This document shows positions 1 through 5,764 of a stretch of DNA of 7,315 bases, piece after piece. The notes below the pieces were generated by a model. The model was not told the DNA's origin, did no database searches, and was given only the letters and a program-made list of their open reading frames with translations. The translations under genes and the position numbers were made by a program. Origin of the DNA: Treponema sp. (lineage in GTDB: Bacteria; Spirochaetota; Spirochaetia; Treponematales; Breznakiellaceae). The stretch spans positions 1 through 7,315 of the forward strand of contig JAITAW010000128.1 of assembly GCA_031283905.1 (NCBI GenBank), given 5' to 3'. Positions within the stretch are counted from its first letter, which is position 1. Each line of letters starts with the position of its first letter.

Positions 1-374
1 CTAAACCGGCTCCGGTCCCCCGGATACGCCGGTAGCGCCGCCGCTATACCCGTCCAAATTCCGGGAATGGACATGATACACGGCGTAAGCTCATGACCGC
101 GAACTCGCTCCGCCACGTTCTCTTCCGCCGCCTCCGGTAGCTTCTCAAACAGGTCCGCCTGTTCCTCAAGGATACTCAGCTTACCCGCAAGTCGCGCCGG
201 CGGTTCCACGTGCCGCGACTTCCTCCTCTCACAGTCTTGCAAATCCTTCTTCGTTACATCGATTATCCCCGCCTGCCCGTACAGCGCACACGGCCGGTTC
301 CCGTAGCCGTTCACCTCATACCCTACCACATCCCGCTTTCTCAACGCGCGCTTCCCCAGGAGTCCGCTCCGCGT
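1..374 (-). pseudogene. IS110-family transposase, C-terminal remnant
   Basis: Reading the minus strand from the stop at 375-377 gives about 124 open codons running off the left edge of the window. The translation has the features of the second half of IS110-family transposases: a basic LRKRD segment followed by an NGYGNRPCALYGQAGI stretch (the usual 'NRi..lL...gI' region), a charged helix with ILEEQADLFEKLPE, then SIPGIWTGIAAALPAYPGDRSRF. The last part matches the IPGIG...A..la..GD..RF signature of the transposase_20 domain. The N-terminal DEDD catalytic domain is missing: before the stop the frame does not resemble the family, and no credible start codon with a ribosome binding site is present. 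The normally conserved IPGIG reads IPGIW, another sign of decay. The part outside the window cannot be judged, but this copy cannot encode a complete transposase. The family call is by motif recognition only. Confidence 0.75.
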
Positions 375-377
375 TCA

Positions 378-407
378 TTGACACGTTCGCGTTACGTATG
401 ATAAAAT
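378..407 (+). promoter_or_regulatory. Strong sigma-70 promoter of the parvulin gene
   Basis: A perfect -35 hexamer TTGACA (378-383) is followed after 18 bases by TAAAAT (402-407), which matches the -10 consensus at five of six positions. TG at 399-400 gives an extended -10 (TGnTAAAAT). Transcription would start near 414, leaving a leader of about 25 bases. The -35 box begins just outside the last recognisable IS110 codon. Confidence 0.65.
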
Positions 408-438
408 AACTGACTTGAATTTGATATAAGAGGAAATC

Positions 439-1974
439 ATGGCTTCTAAAGAAAAAAAATCGCTCCCTGAAAACGAAGATTCGTCAATAGAGGAGCTTAA
501 ACGCCGGTTTAAGGCGCACCCTGCTCTTTTTATAGGAACCATCGTTGTTTTGGTTATCGTCATTATCGCGTTCGTGTTTGTGCCGGCGCTTGTGCCGGGC
601 GTAGGGCTGGGCAGTTCGTTTGATTTGACTTTTGGCATGTACGATAAAACGCCCATAACCTATACGCCGGGCGGGTATTTCGCGCAAATACGGGAAAGCA
701 TCTCGAGGAATCAACAGAATGCGGGGCAGGATACCAGCAATCCCTATCTGAATTACCAAATTTGGCGCGCCGCTTTTGAACAAACCGTGGTTCACACCGC
801 GATTTTGCAGGAAATGAAGCGCGTAGGGTATTCCATTCCTGATGATGTGGTGGATCGTGAGGTTGCGGGCCTTCCCCAGTTTCAGGATAACGGCAAGTTT
901 TCGGTAATCAAGTACCGGCAACTGGACAATGCTTCCCGCGCCGCGTTGTGGCGGCAAGTACAGGAAGAACTCATCACGGAGCGATACGTCAGCGATATGA
1001 CGAATTTGCTGGTTTCTTCCAAAGAAGCGCCCTTTATCAAGGCGATGGCTTCGCCGGAACGGACGTTTGATATGGTTTCTTTTTCGCTGGATGCGTATCC
1101 TGAGTCTGAAATAATAACGTTCGCTTCTTCAAACGCCGCGCTCTTTCAAACGGTTCATCTTTCAAAAATAACTGTAAAGGCAAGCGAATCCGAAGCCAAG
1201 CAAGTTTTGGAAAGCATTCAGAACGGCGCCGTAACCTTTGAGGAAGCGGCAAAAAATCATTCCGTTGACTCATCAACATCCGAAAAGGGCGGAGATATGG
1301 GCGTCAAGATGGCGTTTGAGCTTACAACGGAAATACCCGGCGCGGTTGAGCGAGAGGCGGTGATTGCGCTTGCCAAAGGCGGGTTCAGTTCCATTGTAAA
1401 AACGGACGCGGGCTGGACGTTCTTTAGAGCCGAGGAAGAGCCGCATCCGGCGGATGTTGCTGACGCTGCGGTTGTTCAAAAAATCAAAGCCTACATCATG
1501 GACTTTGAGCGCGGGCGCGTGGAAGACTGGTTTATCAAACAGGCCGATGCTTTTATCGCTGACAGTCAAACACGGGGTTTTGATGAAGTTGTCAGCGAGA
1601 AAGCGCTTGAGAAGAAACAGTTTGGCCCTGTTCCTCTCAATTACGGCGGTAACCAACTCCTTCCGCCGCTTGATTCTTCCATAGCGGAGCTTTCAGGCGC
1701 GGCTTCAAACGAGAATTTCTGGCAGACCGCTTTTTCTACGCCCCTGAACGCCGTGTCAAAACCCATTGCGGTCGGCGCCAACATACTGGTGTTGCGTCCG
1801 GTTGGAGAGAATCCGGCGGATGAAGCAAACGCCGGTTACATTGAGAGTGCCTATTCTTCTTACTGGTTAAGCTATATTATGGGACAAAAGGTAAACAGTC
1901 ATTTTATTACAAGCGATAAACTGAAAGACGATTTCTTGACCGTATATTTTAAATATTTTAGTTCAACTTTTTAA
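439..1974 (+). CDS. PpiD/SurA-like membrane-anchored peptidyl-prolyl isomerase (parvulin)
   Basis: A 511-residue protein with a short charged N-terminus (KRRFKAHP just before the membrane), one strongly hydrophobic segment at about residues 30-52, and a large remainder that should lie outside the inner membrane. Residues about 65-225 resemble the helical SurA_N/PpiD chaperone region. Residues about 236-331 are a parvulin (PPIC-type rotamase) domain, with VHLSKITVKASESEAK, the FEEAAKNHSVDSSTSEKGGDMG core, and a closing KGGFSSIVKTDAGWTFF. Residues about 395-457 look like the degenerate second parvulin-like module of PpiD. Membrane anchor, single active-type parvulin domain and length fit PpiD better than soluble SurA. 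The expected role is folding or chaperoning of exported and outer-membrane proteins. The start is supported by AAGAGGA (428-434) and the promoter at 378-407. The gene appears monocistronic, since the next gene faces it. Confidence 0.85.
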   Translation: MASKEKKSLPENEDSSIEELKRRFKAHPALFIGTIVVLVIVIIAFVFVPALVPGVGLGSSFDLTFGMYDKTPITYTPGGYFAQIRESISRNQQNAGQDTSNPYLNYQIWRAAFEQTVVHTAILQEMKRVGYSIPDDVVDREVAGLPQFQDNGKFSVIKYRQLDNASRAALWRQVQEELITERYVSDMTNLLVSSKEAPFIKAMASPERTFDMVSFSLDAYPESEIITFASSNAALFQTVHLSKITVKASESEAKQVLESIQNGAVTFEEAAKNHSVDSSTSEKGGDMGVKMAFELTTEIPGAVEREAVIALAKGGFSSIVKTDAGWTFFRAEEEPHPADVADAAVVQKIKAYIMDFERGRVEDWFIKQADAFIADSQTRGFDEVVSEKALEKKQFGPVPLNYGGNQLLPPLDSSIAELSGAASNENFWQTAFSTPLNAVSKPIAVGANILVLRPVGENPADEANAGYIESAYSSYWLSYIMGQKVNSHFITSDKLKDDFLTVYFKYFSSTF

Positions 1975-2005
1975 AATCGGTTGCAACCCGGCTGCGAGAA
2001 ATTTT

Positions 2006-2048
2006 CGTTCTCACAATGCGCCCGTGAAGGTCTCGCATTGTGGGAACG
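2006..2048. repeat. 15-bp inverted repeat between convergent genes
   Basis: The arms at 2006-2020 and 2034-2048 are complementary over 15 bases with a single T/G exception, and the loop is 13 bases. It lies downstream of the parvulin gene on one strand and of ilvE on the other. No clear T-run follows on the plus strand. On the minus strand the stem is followed by GAAAATTT, a poor U-tract. It could end transcripts from both sides or protect their 3' ends, or be part of a dispersed intergenic repeat. Confidence 0.5.
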
Positions 2049-2050
2049 CC

Positions 2051-2094
2051 GCCCTTAAAGGGGGCTAAGCCGGGCTTAGTCACCGCCTTTGGGC
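2051..2094. repeat. Nested hairpin between convergent genes
   Basis: The outer arms GCCC-TT-AAAG (2051-2060) and CTTTGGGC (2087-2094) pair with a two-base bulge. Inside, CTAAGC (2065-2070) pairs with GCTTAG (2074-2079) across a 3-base loop. It stands beside the 15-bp inverted repeat and 12 bases from the ilvE stop, so it would form in the 3' end of the ilvE mRNA. There is no T-tract, so an intrinsic terminator is not shown. A dispersed palindromic repeat is an alternative. Confidence 0.4.
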
Positions 2095-2105
2095 GAGGGG
2101 AGGTG

Positions 2106-3191
2106 TCAAACCACCTTCACCATCCAGCCTTTTTTGTCAGGCAACGTACCGTATTGTATACCTTTGATAGTATCGCGTATATCCGCCGTGAAGCCGCCGA
2201 TTTTTCTTTCGTTGAAAACAACGATTTTGCCTTGGTAGGTGAGAGACTCAATGGGGGTGGCGCCTGCTGCGGTACCGCTGACAAAGCATTCTTTTGTCTC
2301 GCTGAGCGCTTCGTCAATGGAAATTTTCCGCTCGCATACCGTGATATTTTTGTCGCGGGCAAGCTCTATGACGCTCGCCCGTGTGATGCCGGGCAGGATC
2401 GTGTCGCCGAGTTCCGGCGTTACGAGTTCGCCTGATTTCAGGTAAAAGAAAATATTGCAGGAAGAGCCTTCCTCAACGTATTTCCGGTGAGTCGCGTCAA
2501 GGTAGATGCACTCCATATAACCGGCTTCGGCGGCTTCGTGTTTGGCAAGCGCGGAAATCACGTAATTCGACGCCGCTTTTATCCAGCCCGTGCCTTTAGG
2601 CGTGGCTCTGATGCGTTCGGTGACAACCGCGTCTGGCGCACCGCCGGAGAAATAGGCGCTTACCGGCGTTGTTATGATCACGACCCAGGGCTTCTTGGAT
2701 AAGGCAACGCCCACGCCGCCTTCTGAGTATGAGAACGGGCGGATGTAGACGGAATCGGCCGTCATAAACGAATCTTTTTCCCATTCCTTTTTATAAAAAG
2801 GTCTAAATCCAAGCTCCGCATTGCGTTTCACGATTTCCACACAGGCTTTGACAAACTCATCCTCTGGAAAGGGCGGCATATACAAACCTTTCATTGATTT
2901 GTAAAACCGCTTTGCGTTCTGATCGGGACGAAAAATGGCGAGTCCGCCATCTTTTTGAGGCAAGGCTTTGAGTCCTTCAAAACAGCTCATCCCGTATTGG
3001 GTGGTATACCCGACGAGAGGCATGTCATTGTAAAAGTTACGGGAATTCTCCAGTTTTTCCAGTTCGGCTTCGCTTAACTTCGCTTCTTCATTCGGCGTTT
3101 TATGCGGCTTTTCTTCATAACCGCCCGTCCAAATCCCGTTGTCGAATTTTGACCGGTACACCACCGGATAACTGTGCAATCCAAATGCCAT
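2106..3191 (-). CDS. ilvE: Branched-chain amino acid aminotransferase
   Basis: This 361-residue PLP enzyme (fold type IV) interconverts leucine, isoleucine and valine with their 2-oxo acids using glutamate/2-oxoglutarate in the cytosol. Visible features are GYTTQYGMSCFEGLKA (residues 61-76), the YIRPF substrate region (149-153), the PLP lysine K205 in GWIKAASNY, the cofactor-contacting E240 in VEEGSSCNIF, ILPGITRASV (265-274) and the phosphate-side SGTAAGATPI (305-314). The K-x-x-x-NY arrangement and the length are those of the larger, eukaryote-type BCAT class and not the ~310-residue E. coli IlvE class. The frame is open 29 codons further upstream, but the start at 3191 is preferred. AAGGAGAG stands 6 bases ahead of it, homology begins just after it, and the putative promoter falls inside the longer version. 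It has its own promoter despite lying downstream of the HAD gene on the same strand. Confidence 0.93.
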   Translation of the reverse strand: MAFGLHSYPVVYRSKFDNGIWTGGYEEKPHKTPNEEAKLSEAELEKLENSRNFYNDMPLVGYTTQYGMSCFEGLKALPQKDGGLAIFRPDQNAKRFYKSMKGLYMPPFPEDEFVKACVEIVKRNAELGFRPFYKKEWEKDSFMTADSVYIRPFSYSEGGVGVALSKKPWVVIITTPVSAYFSGGAPDAVVTERIRATPKGTGWIKAASNYVISALAKHEAAEAGYMECIYLDATHRKYVEEGSSCNIFFYLKSGELVTPELGDTILPGITRASVIELARDKNITVCERKISIDEALSETKECFVSGTAAGATPIESLTYQGKIVVFNERKIGGFTADIRDTIKGIQYGTLPDKKGWMVKVV

Positions 3192-3212
3192 TTTTGCTCT
3201 CCTTTTGACATT

Positions 3213-3243
3213 AACCGGTTCTAAAACATCGTCATGGAACCGG
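3213..3243. repeat. AACCGGTTC hairpin motif, copy 1 (ilvE leader)
   Basis: The palindrome AACCGGTT (3213-3220) overlaps the left arm of a 7-bp inverted repeat, CCGGTTC (3215-3221) and GAACCGG (3237-3243). It sits between the predicted ilvE promoter and its ribosome binding site, so it would be transcribed as a leader hairpin or act as an operator. A related element occurs at 6842-6874. Confidence 0.5.
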
Positions 3244-3248
3244 AGTCC

Positions 3249-3278
3249 AGTATACCGAATATATGGAATGAAAAGCAA
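3249..3278 (-). promoter_or_regulatory. Putative ilvE promoter
   Basis: On the minus strand TTGCTT (3278-3273) is followed after 18 bases by TATACT (3254-3249), which matches the -10 consensus at five of six positions. Transcription would start near 3242, giving a leader of about 50 bases that contains the AACCGGTTC hairpin motif. Confidence 0.5.
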
Positions 3279-3356
3279 GTCCTGAGCGTTTACGCGGTGA
3301 GCGCGAATCCGCAGTTCGGCGCGGCATCTTAAACGTTTTAGTATTAAAAATCCTTT

Positions 3357-4061
3357 TCACCCAAACAACGCCGTAGCTTCGGCAAGATCCCGGGCGCGAT
3401 GCCACACGGCGGCGAGCGTTTCCTCCGGCGGTTCAACGAGGTCTTTCACAAACACGGAGCGTATGCCCGCCGCGTGAAGTCCCGCAAGGCCCGCAGGGGA
3501 ATCTTCAAAGCCTACGCAATCACGCGGATTTTTGCCGAGCCGTTCCGCGGCAAGCAGAAAAATGTCAGGCGCGGGCTTGCCGCGCTCAACTTCGTCTCCA
3601 AAGGAGAACGCCGCAAAATGCGGGTGCAAGCCGGTGTATTCCAGCTTCCACAACGCCCGCTTTTTGTGGGTGGAGGTCGCCACCGCGAGCGGTACGCCCA
3701 TAGCGGCAAATGTATCAAGCAGAACGAGCAGTCCGGGACGCAAAGCAATGCCTTCCCGTTTTACCTCTTCGTCAAGGATCTCTTTCACCTTTGCGCGGAC
3801 TTCAAGGTAGGGAAAATCTTCGCCATAAGCATCGAAGTACACCTTTTTAACCGCGCCTTCGGATATACCGATGGTACGGAACACGACTTCTTCGGAGATG
3901 GGCAACCCCATTTGCTCTCCGGCTTTCTTCCACGCTCGCAATGACGGCCTTTCTGTATCAAGCATGAGCCCATCCATGTCAAAAATCGCTCCTGCCGGAG
4001 CGATTTTTTCTTTTATTGGGGGATCTTCTCTCAACGTCCGGATATGACTCTTATGCAACAT
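3357..4061 (-). CDS. HAD-superfamily hydrolase, beta-phosphoglucomutase/phosphatase-like
   Basis: A 234-residue cytosolic HAD protein with all four motifs. The nucleophile motif I is FDMDGLMLDTE (D28, D30); motif II is AVATST (S130); motif III is the lysine of RGKPAPDIF (K162); motif IV is GFEDSPAGLAGLHAAG (E186, D187). The helical cap lies between about residues 35 and 105. This layout is shared by beta-phosphoglucomutase-like and Gph/YniC-type sugar-phosphate phosphatases, so the substrate cannot be read from sequence. The ATG at 4061 overlaps the end of the sigma gene by 11 bases and has GGAG four bases upstream, which suggests translational coupling. A longer open frame to 4163 lies wholly inside the sigma gene and was rejected. 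The first 24 residues are a poorly conserved extension, and residues about 19-28 are encoded by a perfect terminator hairpin. No later ATG would keep the catalytic D28. Confidence 0.85.
   Translation of the reverse strand: MLHKSHIRTLREDPPIKEKIAPAGAIFDMDGLMLDTERPSLRAWKKAGEQMGLPISEEVVFRTIGISEGAVKKVYFDAYGEDFPYLEVRAKVKEILDEEVKREGIALRPGLLVLLDTFAAMGVPLAVATSTHKKRALWKLEYTGLHPHFAAFSFGDEVERGKPAPDIFLLAAERLGKNPRDCVGFEDSPAGLAGLHAAGIRSVFVKDLVEPPEETLAAVWHRARDLAEATALFG
3981..4009 (-). terminator. Intrinsic terminator hairpin inside the HAD coding sequence
   Basis: A perfect 12-bp stem (3981-3992 with 3997-4008) and a 4-base loop have a GC-rich top (CGCTCC/GGAGCG), an A-tract on one side and a T-tract on the other, so it can act on both strands. 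In the operon direction it reads TCGCTCC-GGCA-GGAGCGA followed by TTTTT. On the plus strand the T-tract is even better (TTTTTTCTTTT). It lies 42 bases after the sigma stop, where a sigma-gene terminator would be expected, yet it encodes IAPAGAIF just ahead of the HAD catalytic aspartate. Confidence 0.7.
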
Positions 4062-4917
4062 AACTCTCCAACAGCTTCTGCCGGGAGGGATGTTGCAAAC
4101 GTTTAATCGCTTTTTTTTCAATCTGTCTGATGCGTTCTTTAGTAAGGTTAAACCTGTCTCCAACTTCTTTCAAAGACATGGGTTTCCGGTTGCCCAACCC
4201 AAAACGCAGCCGGATGATGTCGGCTTCTTTTCTGGTCAATGTTTTTAGCGCACTCTCTATGTCTTCTTTAAGCGCATTACCGGTCATATATTCGTCCGGT
4301 GATTGGTAGTGTTTATCCTCAATAAAATCGCCGACTACCGAAGAGTCCCGATCCGATGACACCGGTACATCCATAGAAATCATATCACGGCTTATATTGA
4401 GAATGTCCGCCACATAGGTTTTATCCATACCTAACATATCCGCTATTTCTCTGATCTCGGTTTCCGCGCTATGCCCGTTCTGAACCATTTTGCGGGCTTT
4501 TTCAATTTGAACCAACTCGTTGGCGCGATTCAACGGCAGTCTGATTGCCCTTGATTTCTCACAAATAGCCTTGAGAATCGCTTGGCGAATCCACCAGACC
4601 GCATAAGAAATAAAATGATAGCCCTTCTTGACATCATAGCGTTCAATGGCGTTCAACAGTCCGATGTTTCCTTCACTGATAAGGTCAAGCAGGGGGAGTC
4701 CTTGTCCCTGATACTTTTTCGCCACATTGACCACAAACCTCAAATTTGCGTTTACGAGCTTGTCCCTCGCGCGCTTGTTTCCGTTGGCGGCTTTATAAGC
4801 GATCTCATCCTCTTCCTCTCGTGTCAGGAGCGGGATTCTATTAATTTCCTTGAGATACAGAGAAAGAATGTTCTCACTACAATGAAAATTACTTGCAACA
4901 TGCTTGTTTGTAGTCAT
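4051..4917 (-). CDS. RNA polymerase sigma factor, sigma-70 family (group 2, RpoD/RpoS-like)
   Basis: A 288-residue sigma factor with regions 1.2 to 4 and no region 1.1. Region 1.2 is about residues 17-50 (LYLKEINRIPLLTREEEDEIA). Region 2 is about 51-120, with NLRFVVNVAKKY, DLISEGNIGLLNAIERYD and the -10-reading SYAVWWIRQAI. Region 3 is about 122-200, starting SRAIRLPLN. Region 4 is about 218-280, with LRFGLGNRKPMSLKEVG and the -35-binding helix-turn-helix ending ERIRQIEKKAIKRLQ. The well-kept region 2.4 and 4.2 residues predict recognition of ordinary TTGACA/TATAAT-type promoters. Length and lack of region 1.1 suggest an alternative (RpoS-like) sigma and not the ~600-residue primary factor of spirochaetes. 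AAAGAGGT lies just upstream of the start at 4917. It is divergent from groES and overlaps the HAD gene downstream. Confidence 0.92.
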   Translation of the reverse strand: MTTNKHVASNFHCSENILSLYLKEINRIPLLTREEEDEIAYKAANGNKRARDKLVNANLRFVVNVAKKYQGQGLPLLDLISEGNIGLLNAIERYDVKKGYHFISYAVWWIRQAILKAICEKSRAIRLPLNRANELVQIEKARKMVQNGHSAETEIREIADMLGMDKTYVADILNISRDMISMDVPVSSDRDSSVVGDFIEDKHYQSPDEYMTGNALKEDIESALKTLTRKEADIIRLRFGLGNRKPMSLKEVGDRFNLTKERIRQIEKKAIKRLQHPSRQKLLESYVA

Positions 4918-4945
4918 GGTTACCTCTTTAAGTTGTATATGCTGT

Positions 4946-4997
4946 AATATAATGCAAATATCATACCGAATACAGCGACCGTAGTTTTTTTATGCAA
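4946..4997 (-). promoter_or_regulatory. Candidate promoter region of the sigma gene
   Basis: On the minus strand several -10-like hexamers lie 30-60 bases before the start codon: TGTATT (4974-4969), TATGAT (4965-4960) and TATATT (4951-4946). Only the first has a fair -35 (TTGCAT, 4997-4992) at 17 bases. The stretch is AT-rich and well placed, but the exact promoter cannot be chosen. Confidence 0.3.
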
Positions 4998-5053
4998 AAA
5001 TGTGATAAATCTCGAAGAACATCCCTTTGAGCGCGGAGATTGAGGAGATGGAG

Positions 5054-5212
5054 GCATAAAATTATGCATCGCATAGCGGGTCGCCATGCGGCATCGGCGG
5101 CTTCCGGAGGAAATCCGGTGTATTTTCAATTCCGTACTATGCCGGTAACAAGTTATTTTTCCAAAATGCGCCGCTATGCCGCCGTAAACGTTACCGACAT
5201 ATGCGGTTTTTA
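5054..5212. other. Inverted-repeat-rich intergenic region, possible structured RNA
   Basis: Within the gene-free 4918-5437 interval this segment carries several inverted repeats: GCATAA/TTATGC (5054-5059, 5062-5067), CGCAT-x-GCG/CGC-x-ATGCG (5070-5090), CCGGA/TCCGG (5104-5118), a 12-base pair of arms with one mismatch (5138-5149 with 5190-5201), and GCATAGCGG with CCGCTATGC (5071-5079, 5171-5179). It ends in GCGGTTTTT (5203-5211). No protein-coding reading looks real. It may be a small RNA, a regulatory region or a small mobile repeat, and I recognise no known RNA family. Confidence 0.35.
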
Positions 5213-5230
5213 TCAGCAAGATACGACATT

Positions 5231-5276
5231 TTGACACGCTTTTACCAAATTTGACAAAAAATGAGCCATATTGACA
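5231..5276. repeat. Three TTGACA words at a 20-base period
   Basis: TTGACA occurs at 5231-5236, 5251-5256 and 5271-5276, exactly 20 bases apart (about two helical turns), each preceded by T or A. No -10 hexamer sits at 16-18 bases after any of them, so they do not look like three promoters. Being phased on one face of the helix between the divergent sigma and groES genes, they could be binding sites of a regulator. Confidence 0.5.
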
Positions 5277-5369
5277 CATCGGACATGTCTTTGCGTCTTT
5301 TTTGGAATGCATGGGTGCCTGCCCTTGTGCCGGACTTTCAGGGCGGCGCGTTTCCGATTCTGATTTTGC

Positions 5370-5399
5370 TTGACGTTTGCGGGCGTTTCTTTGTATATT
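5370..5399 (+). promoter_or_regulatory. groES promoter
   Basis: TTGACG (5370-5375) is followed after 18 bases by TATATT (5394-5399), giving a start near 5406 and a leader of about 30 bases. A perfect TATAAT is also present at 5405-5410 but lacks a matching -35. No CIRCE inverted repeat (TTAGCACTC-N9-GAGTGCTAA) is visible, so HrcA control is not supported here. Confidence 0.55.
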
Positions 5400-5437
5400 T
5401 TACCTATAATTGCAAACTTAAAATTGGAGGTATTTAT

Positions 5438-5710
5438 ATGAAAGTACAGCCATTGGCTGATCGAGTTCTTGTGAAACAGGAAAAGAGCGAGGCAAAAACC
5501 TCAAGCGGCATTATCATCCCCGATACCGCTCAGGAAAAGACCCAGACCGGAGTGGTCAAAGCAGTTGGTCCCGGTACCGAAAAGGAAAAGATTACGGTTT
5601 CCGTGGGTCAAAAAGTCATGTATGACAAGTACTCCGGCACACAAATCAAAATTGATGGGGAAGATCACCTCATTCTCAAAAACCAGGACATTGTAGCGGT
5701 TATTGAGTAA
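5438..5710 (+). CDS. groES: Co-chaperonin GroES (Hsp10)
   Basis: This 90-residue protein forms the heptameric lid of the GroEL folding chamber in the cytosol. It has the family N-terminus MKVQPLADRVLVK, the flexible mobile loop at about residues 16-34 with the GroEL-binding hydrophobic stretch GIIIP (24-28), GVVKAVGPG (38-46), the KVMYDKYSGTQI strand (59-70) and the C-terminal LKNQDIVAVIE. The length is exactly that of single-domain GroES. GGAGG at 5426-5430 is 7 bases before the ATG, so the in-frame extension back to 5261 is rejected. groEL does not follow, unlike in most bacteria. A strong terminator lies 11 bases after the stop. Divergent orientation from the sigma gene puts both under a shared 520-base regulatory region. 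Confidence 0.96.
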   Translation: MKVQPLADRVLVKQEKSEAKTSSGIIIPDTAQEKTQTGVVKAVGPGTEKEKITVSVGQKVMYDKYSGTQIKIDGEDHLILKNQDIVAVIE

Positions 5711-5720
5711 ATGCATGAAG

Positions 5721-5750
5721 CGGCGCCGGTCAAACGGCGCTGTTTTTTTT
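5721..5750 (+). terminator. Rho-independent terminator after groES
   Basis: The stem 5721-5728/5735-5742 has a GCGCCG/CGGCGC core plus an outer G-T and C-G pair and a 6-base loop. It is followed by eight T residues (5743-5750). The T-run ends exactly where the ltaE ribosome binding site GGAGAAGGA (5751-5759) begins. Confidence 0.85.
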
Positions 5751-5764
5751 GGAGAAGGACTAGC

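Noticed and set aside
3192..3278. Longer ilvE start at 3278
   Set aside because: The extra 29 residues are not family-like and overlap the predicted promoter, and AAGGAGAG clearly marks the ATG at 3191.
4062..4163. Longer HAD start at 4163
   Set aside because: The extra part is just another frame of the conserved region 4 of the sigma gene.
5107..5118. Resemblance to the conserved GAGGAAAGTCCGG core of RNase P RNA
   Set aside because: The match is short and imperfect, the matching 3' core (ACAGAA region) is not found, and the segment is better explained as a small CCGGA/TCCGG hairpin.
5231..5300. Three tandem promoters at the TTGACA words
   Set aside because: No -10-like hexamer lies 16-18 bases downstream of any of them on the plus strand.
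4920..5312. 130-codon minus-strand ORF ending just before the sigma start, with a CPMC motif and a hydrophobic end
   Set aside because: It has no convincing ribosome binding site, unlikely composition and no recognisable domain, and it runs through the TTGACA array, the inverted repeats and the sigma promoter region.
5261..5437. N-terminal extension of GroES back to an ATG at 5261
   Set aside because: GroES is complete at 90 residues from 5438 with a strong GGAGG, and the predicted promoter lies inside the extension.
5711..5764. Longer ltaE starting at ATG 5711
   Set aside because: It would translate through the groES terminator hairpin and T-run, while the family N-terminus begins right after the GTG at 5765, which has its own ribosome binding site.
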